In this document: positions 49,115 through 61,520 of the stretch, piece after piece | How positions within the stretch are numbered: position 1 is the stretch's first letter | Layout of the letters: the number at the start of each line of letters is the position of its first letter | Assembly (NCBI RefSeq): GCF_021462225.1 | Contig: NC_061801.1 | Coordinates: 6,010,125-6,074,124, forward strand | Reading direction: 5' to 3' | DNA from: Girardinichthys multiradiatus | Taxonomy: Eukaryota > Chordata > Actinopteri > Cyprinodontiformes > Goodeidae | DNA: 64,000 bases | Translations under genes and position numbers: made by a program | The notes under the pieces: generated by a model | What the model was told of the DNA's origin: nothing | What the model saw: the letters and a program-made list of their open reading frames with translations, nothing else | Database searches by the model: none

Positions 49115-49227
49115 ATGGCGGACCTCGAAGCGGTACTCGCCGATGTCAGCTATTTGATGGCGATGGAGAAGAGCAAATCTACTCCTGCGGCCCGTGCCAG
49201 TAAGAAAATCATCCTCCCTGAGCCCAG
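49115..49227 (+). CDS. grk3: G protein-coupled receptor kinase 2/3, first coding exon (probably grk3)
   Basis: The exon encodes 37 residues plus two bases, starting [20 protein letters not shown] and ending ILPEPS across the junction, followed by a CAG|GTAAGC donor. This is the N-terminal alpha-helix of GRK2/GRK3 (beta-adrenergic receptor kinases), which docks on activated receptors. The full proteins of about 690 aa then have RGS-homology, kinase and PH domains that bind G-beta-gamma; those exons lie beyond the window. GRK2 and GRK3 are nearly identical here. I favour GRK3 (ADRBK2) because, as I recall, it lies in the same chromosomal neighbourhood as CRYBB1/CRYBA4 in mammals. The ATG has a good context (GAAAAATGGCG). 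Confidence 0.9.
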
Positions 49228-49493
49228 GTAAGCTCATCAGCGAGGCCTTATGATGTTTAGTGATTGTGCTTGTTTGCTTTTAACTTGGATTATCTCTGAG
49301 GCATATTTGGCTGTATTGGGGGAAGGAGGCGTGCTTACTGTCAAACCTGTCCCTACTGTACATGCTTGTTTAAAACAAGGAAAGGCTTTCTATTTGTTCA
49401 GTTTTATGTGAACCATGATGCAGCTCAGGCCTCCTGCAACAAGACACCGAAAAAAGGAAACAACCACTACCTGATTTACATGTCTTTTTACGA

Positions 49494-49590
49494 AAGGATG
49501 CACCGATCAGTCTTTGCCTGGCTGATACTGATTTCTGTTTTTCTTTGAGTTCTGATCTACTGATTCCAATTTGGCCCGATTTTAAAATGA
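49494..49590. repeat. hAT-MITE-like fragment
   Basis: GGATGCACCGATCAGT followed by CTGATACTGATTTCTG and TTTGGCCCGATTTT resembles one end of the GGGATGCAC...GTGCATCC family seen intact at 59362-59712. A similar decayed patch lies at about 58330-58395. Confidence 0.45.
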
Positions 49591-52297
49591 TTTCTCTAAG
49601 GAATGAAACACAGAAGTAACACAATTTGCTGCGGTTCTTTGATAGTGGTAGTTTTAAATCCTACTGAAAATGATGGAATTACTAGATTATCATCACTTAT
49701 TCAATAAAGGGTATGTCCCTTAAGGGGTGTAGGGCTGTTTCATATCTTTGTAGTTCAGATAGTTTTAGAAAAGTTGGTATGGAACTGTTGTGGGACTTTT
49801 TCTACAGATCATGCATCAGGTTCATCGCCTTGGAGGCATGTTTCATATCTGCTTTCACAGGTGGTCATTTTTAGTAATTTTCTGTATTCTACTTGTAGCC
49901 TACAGTGATGTGTCTACTGTAACTGAGCAAAGCTAATCAAGGGGAATTTGACAGATCCCAGTCTCTGTGACGCATTTACGTGACTAAAATAAAAGCTAAG
50001 CACCAATATGAGGTCGATTATTAGCTATTTTGGTTTTATTGGGTGTCCTACATGGTCATACGTCATGAGTCGCTGGCCACAAACCAGGGTAAAGCTAATA
50101 AGTTATAATACACAGTTTTCAGACAAGGACATACAGTTAAAGTATAGGTATGATTTGAGCATGATTTTATCACCACAATTTGGGAAAATACACTAATATC
50201 CAGTGCTTTAGGATGGCTGCATGGCTACTAGATGAATGTTGAAAAGGAGGAAATGGCAACACATGGGTACAACATGGGGAGAACCTGGAGCGGTTCCTAA
50301 TACTTATGAGTGTTTTTTTTCTTTCAATGAAAAGTATATGCTGGTGGTTGGTTGATGCATTTTTAATGTTATTATTTGATGAGCATCCCTGACGATTATT
50401 AGAATATTGGTCAGTTCTGATTTCTTGCTGATTTATTTATCCAGGAGGTTAATCTGTTGTTAGCTTGCATGAGATTTCTGAGTGTGCTTTAAAATACCTT
50501 GAGTCAGAGGCAAATGGTAGTGGTGATGATTTGTGCTCCACAGGGTTCCCTCTTGTATCTGTCATTTGGTCCCAGGCTTATTTGACTGACAGCTGTACAA
50601 TGTAGTTTGTTTCAAACATTTCCAGTAGCTGCTGCTGGGTCTTGACTGGGATGTTGCTGCAGCTATGCTACCACAATATTGCTGCTCTTGGCGTGAACAC
50701 CCCCCCACTGCCCTCACCCATGCTGTTTGCAAGCACCCACTGTTAGTAGGCCATCAGACAAGACTAAAGCCCCTTTCTGATTGAAGTGACACGGCTTTAC
50801 CCTCCATTTTCTGACCGTTTATAGATGGGAGTGCAGTATTGCTGCAGTGTGTTGTCGGAGAGCTCTCCTATAAACAATGGCACGCAACTCGATAAAACAG
50901 GATGTGGTTAAAGTTTGGTTATTGACGAAGTTTCTTTTCATGGGAGGTTTGTAAATATGACAGAACCATCTTTAGACTTAGGTCGCTATGTGCAGAGTGG
51001 CTCACTTGTCTATTTTTTTCTTTCTTCATGTTCTTTACACTCAACAGAATTGCATTAATGAAGAGTAACTTTCAGTGTGTGCTATTTAAATCACTTACTG
51101 ACACTGATTTAGTCACTTCATTACAGCAAACAAATATCTAAGCTGCCTGCTGTATGTTTTTTACATTGGATGTTGGTTAAAGGTGATTCTATAATTACAA
51201 ATTAAACATTCAAGTCAAATCATCACTGTAAATTTAAAGTTTAACAAATTCCCTCACCCTCTTTCAGAAAAACGACTCAGAGTGTAAATGAAGCAGACAT
51301 GGGTTTTTATTTCTGTTTTTTTGTGTTGCTGAAGCCATTTGATTTAGATCTCATTAACAGCACATCACTGCTGGTTTGCAATCTGATAGATGTGCTTTCC
51401 TTCCTCCACTGGGCTTAGTGGTTTCAGTTCATGCTGGTTTTACTCTGAAAAAGAGCTTGCCTGAAGTCAAAGCTTTCTCAAGTCCATTACGGCGAGCATC
51501 CTCCTTCTACGCTGAATTTCTGTCGAGTCATAAAGAACACAGCGAAAAACCTAGTATTTTATGCCCTTGTGCAGCCAGGTTGTTGGTGATCAGAACCACT
51601 GCTAATACAGATAACTATTGTACACAGTAACTGGGATAGTAGTCGTTCTGCCAGTATGCGTTTCTACCGAACTGCAGTTTCAGATTTGCATGGGTTGGCT
51701 GTTACAGGAACACTTGCATATTCACAACTAGGCCAGTTAGTCCATTAAGGTATCATTAAAGACCATTTGCAAAACTAGTTTTAAAGGAAGATACAAATAA
51801 CAGATGCAGATGCTTTGAAAAACACAGAAAATATAAATGTAGGTTAGCTTTTAGCATATTTGGGAATGTGCTATAGGAATCAGCTACAGAATAAAAGAAG
51901 TAAAATAAAACCTGTGCTGTTTAAGTCCAGTGAATGTCAAAACATTCAGGAAGTTAGGCTGCTCGATTGTGGTGGGGAAAATATCTTAAGCTGCAAGATT
52001 TTAGGAAAACATGACATGGCACTTTTGTTGTTCAAATATTTTAATGTGAATGTCGATGGTAATTGGCTCATATTGTCGTCAGGGGTCTCTATCTGTTCCA
52101 TCATCACATATGCCTCTGGTCTACTCACGGTTTCAGCTCCGCATGGCTCCACTCCGCGGTTGTTTCCATTGACTCACTGACGGCTGAAAATATGGCTTGA
52201 AGCCCCGCCTCCAGCTGCCAGCTTCCTGCGCTGTGCCGCTACAAACCCTTACTGCCTTATTGCTTGGTGTGAGCCTACCAAACGTGAGAAGTTTCTC

Positions 52298-52540
52298 TTA
52301 CAAACATGAGAAAGTAAAATAAAGACTCATGCCCTGTAGCGGTGTTTGACCCACTCCAACCTTTGTGGTCCTTAATATTTTTGTAGTCATTCTTGAGTTT
52401 TTTGAGTTTCTCTGGCTCTGCAGTGTGCAGTAAAATCCATGGCTTGTCATTCTCTCCACTACCTCGGTGAACAGTTTCTCATGCCGCTGACATACGGCTG
52501 ACCACACACCTGACCAGTCGGTGAACAGCAGGCTGTTCAC
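52298..52540 (-). pseudogene. Myb/SANT-like DNA-binding domain remnant (Harbinger-associated type)
   Basis: On the minus strand one frame gives WSAVCQRHEKLFTEVVERM followed by SHGFYCTLQS. After a frame change the sequence continues LKKLKNDYKNIKDHKGWSGS. Together these match the three-helix Myb/SANT-like pattern of Harbinger-encoded DNA-binding proteins and related host genes. It is frameshifted with no flanking transposon ends visible, so probably a transposon relic. Confidence 0.5.
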
Positions 52541-53164
52541 GTCACATTTCGACCTTGCTCAGCCCAGATGGGACCTGATGATGAGCAAGTACCAAGAAAG
52601 CCAGTACAGGGCCAGAAAAGCCAGTAATGGAAAGGGTTGCAGACAGACTGAGAGGGAGGAGCAGGCCAAAGTAGAGCCCATTACCTTTAAGATCTTGATC
52701 TGTAAGATCTTTATTAGATGTAAGCATCAGCGGCAGTAGACCTCCATCCAAATGGCTAAACATGTTATTAGCATGCAAAGTTTTAACACATGTTGCCTCA
52801 AATATTATAGGTGACCAAATACTGCATCCTAGGACGCCATAGTGAATGCAATATTACACGCATTGATATTGCGATGATGATTGTGGTTCAATACAATTAT
52901 GATTAGAGCTGCACGATGGATCACATCACAAACACTGACCCACATGCTGCCTTACCAGCATGTGGGATATTGCATTTGCAAAGGACTGTGGATGCAATAT
53001 TTGGTAGACTGTTAAACTGTTTCATTCATACTGTGCATCTCAATAATATATTTGAACAGTTAGATAGAGTTTTACTGCCCTTGATCTTTGAACCTGGTGC
53101 AGATTTTAGTGACCCAGATCTTCATGTTCATGGAGAGTGGTGGGAATATCCTGATGCCAAAAAT

Positions 53165-53235
53165 GAGGGATATTCAGTTTATTTATACAGCGCCAATTCT
53201 AAACAAATATCGTCTCAAGGCACTTTACAAAAAAA
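53165..53235 (+). repeat. Dispersed TTTATTTATACAGCGCC-type repeat fragment
   Basis: TCAGTTTATTTATACAGCGCC...CTCAAGGCACTTTACA is a short block I recall as very common in fish genomes. A related block is at 58950-59010. Confidence 0.5.
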
Positions 53236-55866
53236 GAAATGCTGGTAATAATGCTCATAATAATAATAATAATAAGGATATTAGATCTGCATTTTCCTAA
53301 TATTGAGCAGCCCTAATCAACGCTTTTTATCCCAACTAGTTAAGTTTGAAAACACACTAAATGTATTCCTCCTGCAGAACAAAGGTGTTACCTTACTGTT
53401 GGAAAGACAGGGATCTTGGTGAGAAAGTATGTAAATACATATATAACAGATCAAGATAGAGATGTAGAGAAACAGATAAAGATAAACACAACAAAGCTGC
53501 ATATTTTGTAGAGAACTGATAAACTGTTGCCTTAGTCATAATTTGGCAAATATGACTTAGGGAATTATGCTTCAATATTTGTTCAATAAGTGTTTTATAA
53601 TAACTGTTAAATTATGCTGCGTTTGTAGAGATTAAGTAAAATTAATAAACACAATCAAGTGTTATATTGGTGCTGCATCTTTAAATAATCTGTACCAACA
53701 AAGTCAGTTTCTGATGCCTGTTCTTGGTCTGCGCTGAGTGGTCAGCCCTAGTTAGCTGTGCCTTCAAGTTTTGCACCACAGCTTTTAACAGTTGCCGACT
53801 GTTTCTGTGTTCATGACGTGCAAAACTTTATTTGCAGTGCAAATATTTTATTAATCTAATGAATCCGGGGTGTCCTTACGCCTTTTAATGTGATGTGTTC
53901 TGTGACAAATGCAGCAGGTGGCTTGTTGTAGGGCTCAATCATTGCCAGTTAGACGGTTTCCAACAAAACAAGAACTATTTTTTTATAGCGGATGAGCTGT
54001 ATGCCACGTGAGTCTGATTTTCAGTCTTTGCCTCGCCACCTTGCTGACCTGTGAGATTTCCAGAAGACTGCCAACATTTCCAAATCCAGCATGTTCTATG
54101 GCAAACAGTGGTTGAGAGCTCAACAGAATAGGGAGGAGCTTTGCTGTAATAATTTCCGTATCCCTAGTATCGGCTGAAGGTCACAGGCTTTCTTATAGCC
54201 GGAATAAACCTCAGCATGTCTGAACATGTTGAAGAAAATACATTTTCCTTTTAGATAGGTTCTTACACTTCTCCTTCCCTCTGACTTAGGTTCTACACAC
54301 CTCATTGATATTGATTACAGCTAGCTCTGGGTTTTTGTCCCACAGTAGCAACTTCTACACCAAACATCATTGTGGTCAGCATGACCCTGTAGTGCTGAAC
54401 TATCACCATACTGATCAGGAAAGGATCATATCCTTGAGTTTTAAACTAGCGGATTACCAGCTGGTCGGGCTGAAAATCAGCTGCTTCTTTTGTACAATCT
54501 GGATCAGGATGGAAAATAAAAGCTTTTCTGTCAGCATATACTTTTTGTTGTTTGGGTTCAGCTGCATGACTGGTTGCACAGCAGTGCAAAAGAGGCAATG
54601 AATTCACATCAGTCACCCTTTGTCCTTAAAATGGTCAGCCTCTGATTAAATCAAAGCTAAATAGAGTAGAAGGAGAGGGCAGGACCATAAGTAGAGAAGG
54701 GGGACGCCCTTAATGTGGACAGGAGTTTACCTGAACTAGTTAAGAGGTAATAGTGGCGCCTACGTAGTGCACAGATGGTTTTAAAAAAATAAAATAAAAC
54801 AAATAAAACAAGGCCTTTTGATGTTGCATGCTATAAATGATCTTCGTTAATTATTACACACCATGATATTGAAGCTGCCCAGATCAATGCATCAGCTAAT
54901 GGACTTATAGAAGCACTATTACACAGCTGTAGAGTAAATCAGTACACCAATCAGACTTGTATTAATATGAAAACGTACTTTTTAGTTAGGTTGATTTTCC
55001 AGTAATGTGTCCATTAAATCAGAATGAAATGGTTACATTATGTTTTCCTTTTGTGCAGTGTCACCCCAAAGATCATTGTACTAGAGTAATGACTCAGATC
55101 TCATTTGTAAAAGATCAGAGAGGATGAACACAAGGAGCGAGAACAGGCTGGCGGCGCACGGACTTTACCTGCAAAACCGCTTCCTGTACATAGCAGATCA
55201 TGACAAACTTCACCTGCAAGCTGACAAACCTTCATGTATGCATGCTGTAGCTGTGGCCCTTGAGTGTGCATGCTGTAAGCTGTTAGGCTCCTGCTTGTTG
55301 TGGTGGCAAGTTGCAGTAAACTGTAGCGCTCTGGAGATAGCGCGGTGCTGCCACATTCTCGGCAAGGCAAGGCTAAGTCCTCTGACAGAGAAGTGAGATT
55401 ATGACAGCAACCCTGGAGGTAGTGTAGTTGGGGGAGGGTTGTAGCATGACCTTTTTTTTTTTTGAGGTAAGTTTGTAACTTAAAATAGGCATACAAATGG
55501 ATGTTTAAGTTGCAACAGCTCTGAACAAGTGCAGAAGCTGCATCCCATTTTGTGTGTGTGTAAGAGAGAGCACACAGTCGCTCCTCAACAGTGATTCACT
55601 AATTTAAAATGAAGACAAAATTATTACGGCTTTGACATTTTAAGTTTACTTTAGCATCTTATGCTAGTGGTCAGCATTACTTTAAACCTCACTTTACGGT
55701 GTGTATTCTTAAGAGGAAGCAAAGACCTTAAGTGTTCTAACGATCTGTGCCGACACAAACAGTTTAAGGAGTCAGCTTTCATGTTTCTATCAATAACAGC
55801 AATCTGTATAACATAAAAGTCAATATAAACAGAACAACCTAACAGTTATTGATCAAACACTGTTAC

Positions 55867-55867
<1 letters not shown>

Positions 55868-55954
<87 letters not shown>

Positions 55955-56095
55955 GTATATGTATATATATATATATGTGTATATGTATATATATATATAT
56001 GTGTATATGTATATATATATATATGTATACATATATATATATATATGTGTATACATATATATATATATATGTGTATACATATATATATATATATA

Positions 56096-56126
<31 letters not shown>

Positions 56127-56526
56127 GTGTATACATATATATATATATATATATGTGTATACATATATATATATATATATATGTGTATACATATATATAT
56201 ATATATATATATGTGTATACATATATATATATATATATGTGTATACATATATATATATATATATATGTGTATACATATATATATATATATATATGTGTAT
56301 ACATATATATATATATATATGTGTATACATATATATATATATATATATGTGTATACATATATATATATATATATATGTGTATACATATATATATATATAT
56401 ATATGTGTATACATATATATATATATATATATGTGTATACATATATATATATATATATATGTGTATACATATATATATATATATATATGTGTATACATAT
56501 ATATGTATATATGTGTATATATGTAT
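55868..56526. repeat. Large (AT)n microsatellite with GTGTATAC interruptions
   Basis: About 650 bp of alternating purine-pyrimidine sequence. It begins as pure (AT)n, passes through GTATATGTATAT variants, then settles into some 15 repeats of (AT)n followed by GTGTATAC, spaced about 24-36 bp apart. Nearly self-complementary, with long spurious frames (IYIYIY) on both strands. Confidence 0.95.
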
Positions 56527-56640
56527 GTCCTCCCACAGTCCAAAGACATGCCTGTTAGGTTAATTGGTTACTCTAAATTGCCCTTAGGTGTATGAATGAG
56601 TGTGTGCATGGTTGTTTGTATGTTGTTTATCTTTTGCTGT
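56526..56640 (+). repeat. SINE fragment abutting the microsatellite
   Basis: CCTCCCACAGTCCAAAGACATG and TTAGGTTAATTGGTTACTCT are the middle of the SINE family at 12704. The head is missing where the AT array begins, so the array probably expanded within or next to the SINE. Confidence 0.65.
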
Positions 56641-58944
56641 CCATTTGTCCTCATCTATTTGTTCATCTCCATCCATCTATATGTCTATTAGTGCTGGACA
56701 ACTATTGACATTCTTAATAAGGATTAAATGTACTTTTATGTGCAAAATTTAGTAATGAAGTTGTTTTGTATACTTCAAAAGTACATCTGTATGAACAAAA
56801 GTGTAATAACATGTGGTTTCCAAACAAGTAGGATGCTGATTAACTGCAATATTCTACGGATATACTGATTATGGTTTAATAGTTAATCAGATGTTTAAAA
56901 TACACCTGAATAAGGAACCACAGCAAATGTATAAAGGACAAAGTCTGAACATGGAGACAGTCTCTGCTATTCAGTTGGAGTTCATCTGTGCACTTTCTCC
57001 TGGTGCACAAGTGTTTAACGTGTCGGTGACAGAGAGGGGGAGCTGGATTTTATTTTGAAATTCTGCCTGTCAGGACCGTTCAAAAGACTGGCTTGTTTAG
57101 ACAATTTTTTTTCATTCAAATAAAACTACCAGAGCAAAAGCAAGGGAGATCCTTTCTGCATAATGTAGCGCGGACATCTGGGGCAACAAAAGAGACTTTG
57201 GTGCAAATTGTTGCATGCAGTTGCCAGACAATCCGTCAATTAGTTGGATAGGTTAAGGCCTGCTAGGTGCGATACACAACATTACTAGCACTTGATGAAC
57301 TTTGAAAGAGCTAACATTTTGGGTATCTGTGAGTTTAATGCGATCTGTAATTGGGACTATATTTTTTCAAAGATGTCTTCCACCACCTAAGTGTTGCTTT
57401 GTTGTTGCTTGAATAGCTGCAGCATATTTCATTAAAGGACTGCCAGGAGACAGTGGAGAGAATTTTGGCTTACCATTCAATATTTTCTTGGCAATGTGAT
57501 CCCACCCTAATCTAAGTGTGCTAAACGCAGGTTTTCTCATACAGTCAGACGGAAAATGCACTGTTCTCTTTGATCCAGTCTGCTTCTCATGCAGCCACCA
57601 TAAAAAAATATGATGAACCAGAGGTTTTAGAAAAAAAATGTCAAGGCGAAAGGATTCTCCTAAATGTCTTTATTTCCTGGAAGATCTTTGGACGACTGCC
57701 ATAAACATATTTAAAGTGTCCTGTGAATGAGTTTCCATCTTCCTGTTCTCATAGATCCTTAGTCCTTAACCATGACAACCTGTTTACTAGTGTTGTAAAT
57801 CTGTAAAAGTAAACAAATTGGGTTTCACACGAAATAAAAATAGAAAATGCCACATTCCTAATCTTTTCTCATGTGAAATGTCATTATTGAAGCCACTTTT
57901 CTTTCCTTGTTATCTTTTCTTTTTTGTTGCTGGGGAGTGGCGTAATGGTGTTGCTCATGTCATAACTCTTCATGTTTTGGTTAGGGCACGGGTCGGAGCA
58001 AGAACTTGCTCATTTTTCCAGTACTTGATCTTTATGGACTTTTGATGCATTTCCTATTAAGAGTTCTGCCCACAGCTAAACCCCATTGTTCAAGACCACT
58101 CCAAAGACCCTAATGTCAGACACCATTGTTACGAACTTTATTTTAACAGTTCTCAACCAGTTTCATTGTAAGTAAGTAAGCCCTGTTACAAAATTGTTTT
58201 TTGGCTTGGCTGTAAAGACAAGCTAATACGAATAATAATAAGAAATAAATACTAATTAATCATGTATTTTTACATGTTAAAACCAGAAATTTTGAAAAGA
58301 TGTAAGGAAATAATCAAAATTGCACCATTGCAGTTTTCTGGCCAATCACCGATCTTTAACTTGCCGATTCTGATTTTGGCTGATGCCAATTATTATTATT
58401 ATTTTTTCTTCTGACACTGTCAGGTGTTAAAAGGTCACAATACACCTTCAATGTTCCAATCCTATTTTATTCACAAACACTGAAAAATACCCTATAAAAC
58501 AATACAAACTTGTTTAAACTGCACAGGAGGTAGTGCTCTCAGATATAAATGAAAGGCTTAGAGCATTGCAGTTCCTTTAGTCTTCCATTTTTCACATTTT
58601 AAAAACAAAACTTGCACAACAGGTTAGACAAGTAGATAAGATCAGTGGATCACATTTAACTATTGACTGATCGCCAGTCACCCAAAATTGAGTAAATTAG
58701 GGCAGATTGATTTTCTTGCCCATCGTATGTGGATGGTAGGTGCAAACTCAGAACTTTTTTTTTTCTTTTAGAAAATGTTGGTGTGGACTGGGCCTAATTG
58801 TTGTCAACAGCAAAATTATGAACACAATAAAATGCATGCAGTATGGATGATCAGTCTTCCAAATAACACATACTTTGGTAAAAAAAAAAAAAAAATTACG
58901 GTGAGAGTTAGTTGGTGGTTTCCAACAGCCCAAATACATTTGAT

Positions 58945-59010
58945 TTAAGGTAAGGTAAGTTTATTTATATAGCGCTTTTCAGCATCGAGACACTCAAAGC
59001 GCTGTAAGAA
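58945..59010 (+). repeat. Dispersed TTTATTTATATAGCGC-type repeat fragment
   Basis: AAGTTTATTTATATAGCGC then GACACTCAAAGCGCTGTA; the same class as at 53165-53235. Confidence 0.5.
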
Positions 59011-59353
59011 CCTAACCAGTCTTTCTAATTGGCTCACAAGCTAGTGAGCTATTCAATATTAACATTAAGAAAGAAGAGAATCAATATTTTCAGCACCTAT
59101 ACAATACCTTGGAGGCTGCAGATAGAAGTTATGTTAAGGAAGAAAATACAGGCAACCTTAGGAGCTCTAGATGTTTGCCATGTTGCAGAAGGTGAATTAA
59201 TCTGGTAGTAAATGGAAGTAGCTAAAAATCTCAAACTTCTGTATAATCATTTAGTGATTTTTTTATGTTAATTTACACGACAGTTGTAAGCTTGAGAAAA
59301 CTGTCCTTAAGAAATGTGTAATTGTTGTTTATGTAAAAAACAAAAACTTTTCT

Positions 59354-59720
59354 ATTAAAACTAGGGATGCACAATATATTGGCAATGACATCGGTATCGG
59401 GCGATATTAGTCATTTAACATCAATATTGGTCCGGTAAGTAAAACTGGGGCAATATTAACAACAGATATTTATTACCATATTGTTGCTGTTTGTGTATCC
59501 GTTTCTGTAGGAAGGCGGTCAGCCATGCGGTATTTGTTTGGGCATGTGACAGAGATAGTGATGCAGTGCAGGACTGTAAGCAGAGATGCAATGTCAGCAG
59601 TGTGGTTGTTTTTTCACGATGTTGAAAGTGCAGTGAGATATATATATATGATCTGCCATAACAGCGGTTTTACTATCGGATATCGATATCGGCCTGAATT
59701 GGTGCATCCGTAATTAAAAC
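59354..59720. mobile_element. hAT-type MITE with perfect 8-bp target duplication
   Basis: Element 59362-59712 (351 bp) is flanked by identical ATTAAAAC at 59354-59361 and 59713-59720. Termini TAGGGATGCAC and, reverse-complemented, TACGGATGCAC form the inverted repeat, and inner ends rich in CGGTATCGG/ATCGATATCGG extend it. No coding capacity. An 8-bp duplication is the hAT superfamily hallmark. Confidence 0.85.
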
Positions 59721-61100
59721 CCAAGATTCTTTGAGAGGTTTCTGACAACATGCTTTGCAATGAAGTCAGTCAAGCGTGTTAAACAGTGCTGCAACTCAAA
59801 TATTCTCTTGTTCATTTGGTTCGCATAGTTAGGGGGGTGGGGGTGGGATTGTGCCATCTTCATCTGGCAATAAATCAAGATTATTGCCATGAAGGCTGTG
59901 TACACAAAGCTTTGCACAATGTATCAATGTTTGAGACGTTTTCGTTTCAAGTAAGACAGGACTTAGTTCTTGGGTCTCCCTGTTCTATTTGAGTGGCAGC
60001 ATTTAGAAAGAGAAACCATAGCAGATACGACAGACCAGAAATAAACAATTTGTAAGCATTGTAAAAATACCACGACTTAGAGCGTTGGCTTGTGATTCAC
60101 ACCTTTCTACTTCTGTACCTCTACCTCACAAGCCCCAAGAGTTTTTTGGTGACGTTTATGCTTAAAATAACATACCCAAATATAATTGAGTTGTTCTCAG
60201 AAATTACAAACTCTATTTAAATAGAATCATTATGTTAATAATTGTTTTTCAAATGTGAGTTATAATTCTGGGGTTCCTTTGCTGCCGGTTGAGTAAATCC
60301 TGGGTGGATTTTGACACAACATGCTGGTTGTGTGTGTAGACGCTGTTTGGTGAACAGCTGAGACTGAGTTTTGTGGTGATGCCATTTTGTGGAGTTTACT
60401 TTCTTAATCAACAGCTTGTAGTTTTAACTGTTTGATTTTTGTAGAAATGGTAGAAATTCTAACATTTCTGTGGATACCACAGATGTTTATGTTTTAACTA
60501 AAGGAACATACAGTAATGAAAGTAGAATAAAAGTTTAATGATTCCCCCATTACTGGGTGTGCGGGCTTAATAGGTTAAGGGCTACTGCAGATTCTTTCTC
60601 AATTAATGTAAACTATAGTTCCCTAGTTCATTATGTAAATTAGACTGAGACACTAGACACCTTATTTGGACTTTTCTGATTGAACAGCCCTGTCCCATTC
60701 TTGTCCCCTGGATGTATCAATGCACCTGTATTTACTGGAATCGTTTGGATGCATTAAAAACAGAAATGTTCAAACTGAAAATCAGCTGGTCACCACCTGG
60801 ATTTTAGTTCGATCGGCCTTGACTAAAGACTGGCCAATGTGACTGTTATTTCTACATGCAGAGACGTGTGTTTTACTGAGACCAGGGGGCGTGTTAGCCG
60901 AATATTTTCCGTTTTTGAGAGGTTTTTTGAAACGGCGACGGAAAAATCTGAAGGCCATCGGTAATTTTGACAGATTGCAATTCACAACCCTGACCACTTT
61001 GGGGCGAGTTAGCATAGTAATTGGTTATTTGCTCTCGCGGGGGGACTGAAGCAAAATTCTTGCCAGAGTAGGAAACACCTCGTTCGAGATGTCTTGCTGA

Positions 61101-61271
61101 CTTCTGAACACTTCAATTGGAGAAAGGTTCCCTGATATCAAAACTTTGGCTGAAGTGGCAGTTGTAATTCCTGTCTCTAGTGTGTTGACACAGTGCAGAT
61201 TCAGCCTCCAGAACAACTTTAAAACAGCCATGAGAAGTTGTCTGTCTGGGGCAAAAGTTGAAATCTCTTGA
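61101..61271 (+). pseudogene. hAT transposase C-terminal dimerisation domain remnant
   Basis: The + strand frame ending at the TGA 61269-61271 reads FPDIKTLAEVAVVIPVSSV and then CRFSLQNNFKTAMRSCLS. This matches the C-terminal dimerisation block of hAT transposases and hAT-derived host proteins (a VIPVSSVxxERGFS-like motif, with the usual ER replaced by QC). A stop lies at 61098-61100. Weaker coding traces may extend back to about 60890. It ends about 170 bp before the hairpin repeat at 61439. Confidence 0.7.
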
Positions 61272-61438
61272 CGTACAGCCTCTGCAGCAATCCACGCGAG
61301 ACATTCAATTTACGCACAAGTGGCTGCGCAATTAAGGTCCATGCGGACAAGGAAGAAGTTGGGAGATTGTGCGTTCAGGTCACAGCAGGTGATCTGTTCG
61401 TATTTGTGCAATCACGCATATAGGTCCAATTGTTTATC

Positions 61439-61467
61439 AGGCCCGAGCAGGAAAACTGCAAGGGCCT
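61439..61467 (+). other. 29-nt hairpin, copy 1
   Basis: Stem AGGCCC/GGGCCT, a symmetric internal loop GA/AA, inner stem GCAG/CTGC and loop GAAAA. All pairs are Watson-Crick. Confidence 0.8.
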
Positions 61468-61491
61468 ATTGTAATCACTCGAATTCTTATT

Positions 61492-61520
61492 AGGCCCGAG
61501 CAGGAAAACTGCAAGGGCCT
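61492..61520 (+). other. 29-nt hairpin, copy 2
   Basis: Identical in sequence to copy 1, 53 bp downstream. The whole 53-bp modules differ by one base (A/G after the hairpin). Confidence 0.8.

Noticed and set aside
49115..49227. Calling the kinase exon grk2
   Set aside because: The N-terminus cannot separate GRK2 from GRK3; the crystallin neighbourhood favours grk3, though not conclusively.
55868..56526. CRISPR-like regular repeats with spacers
   Set aside because: The spacers are simple (AT)n, the repeat is a microsatellite interruption, and the host is a vertebrate.
55846..56595. Long open frames (up to 248 codons) of IYIYIY repeats on both strands
   Set aside because: They are translations of the AT microsatellite in every frame and have no protein meaning.
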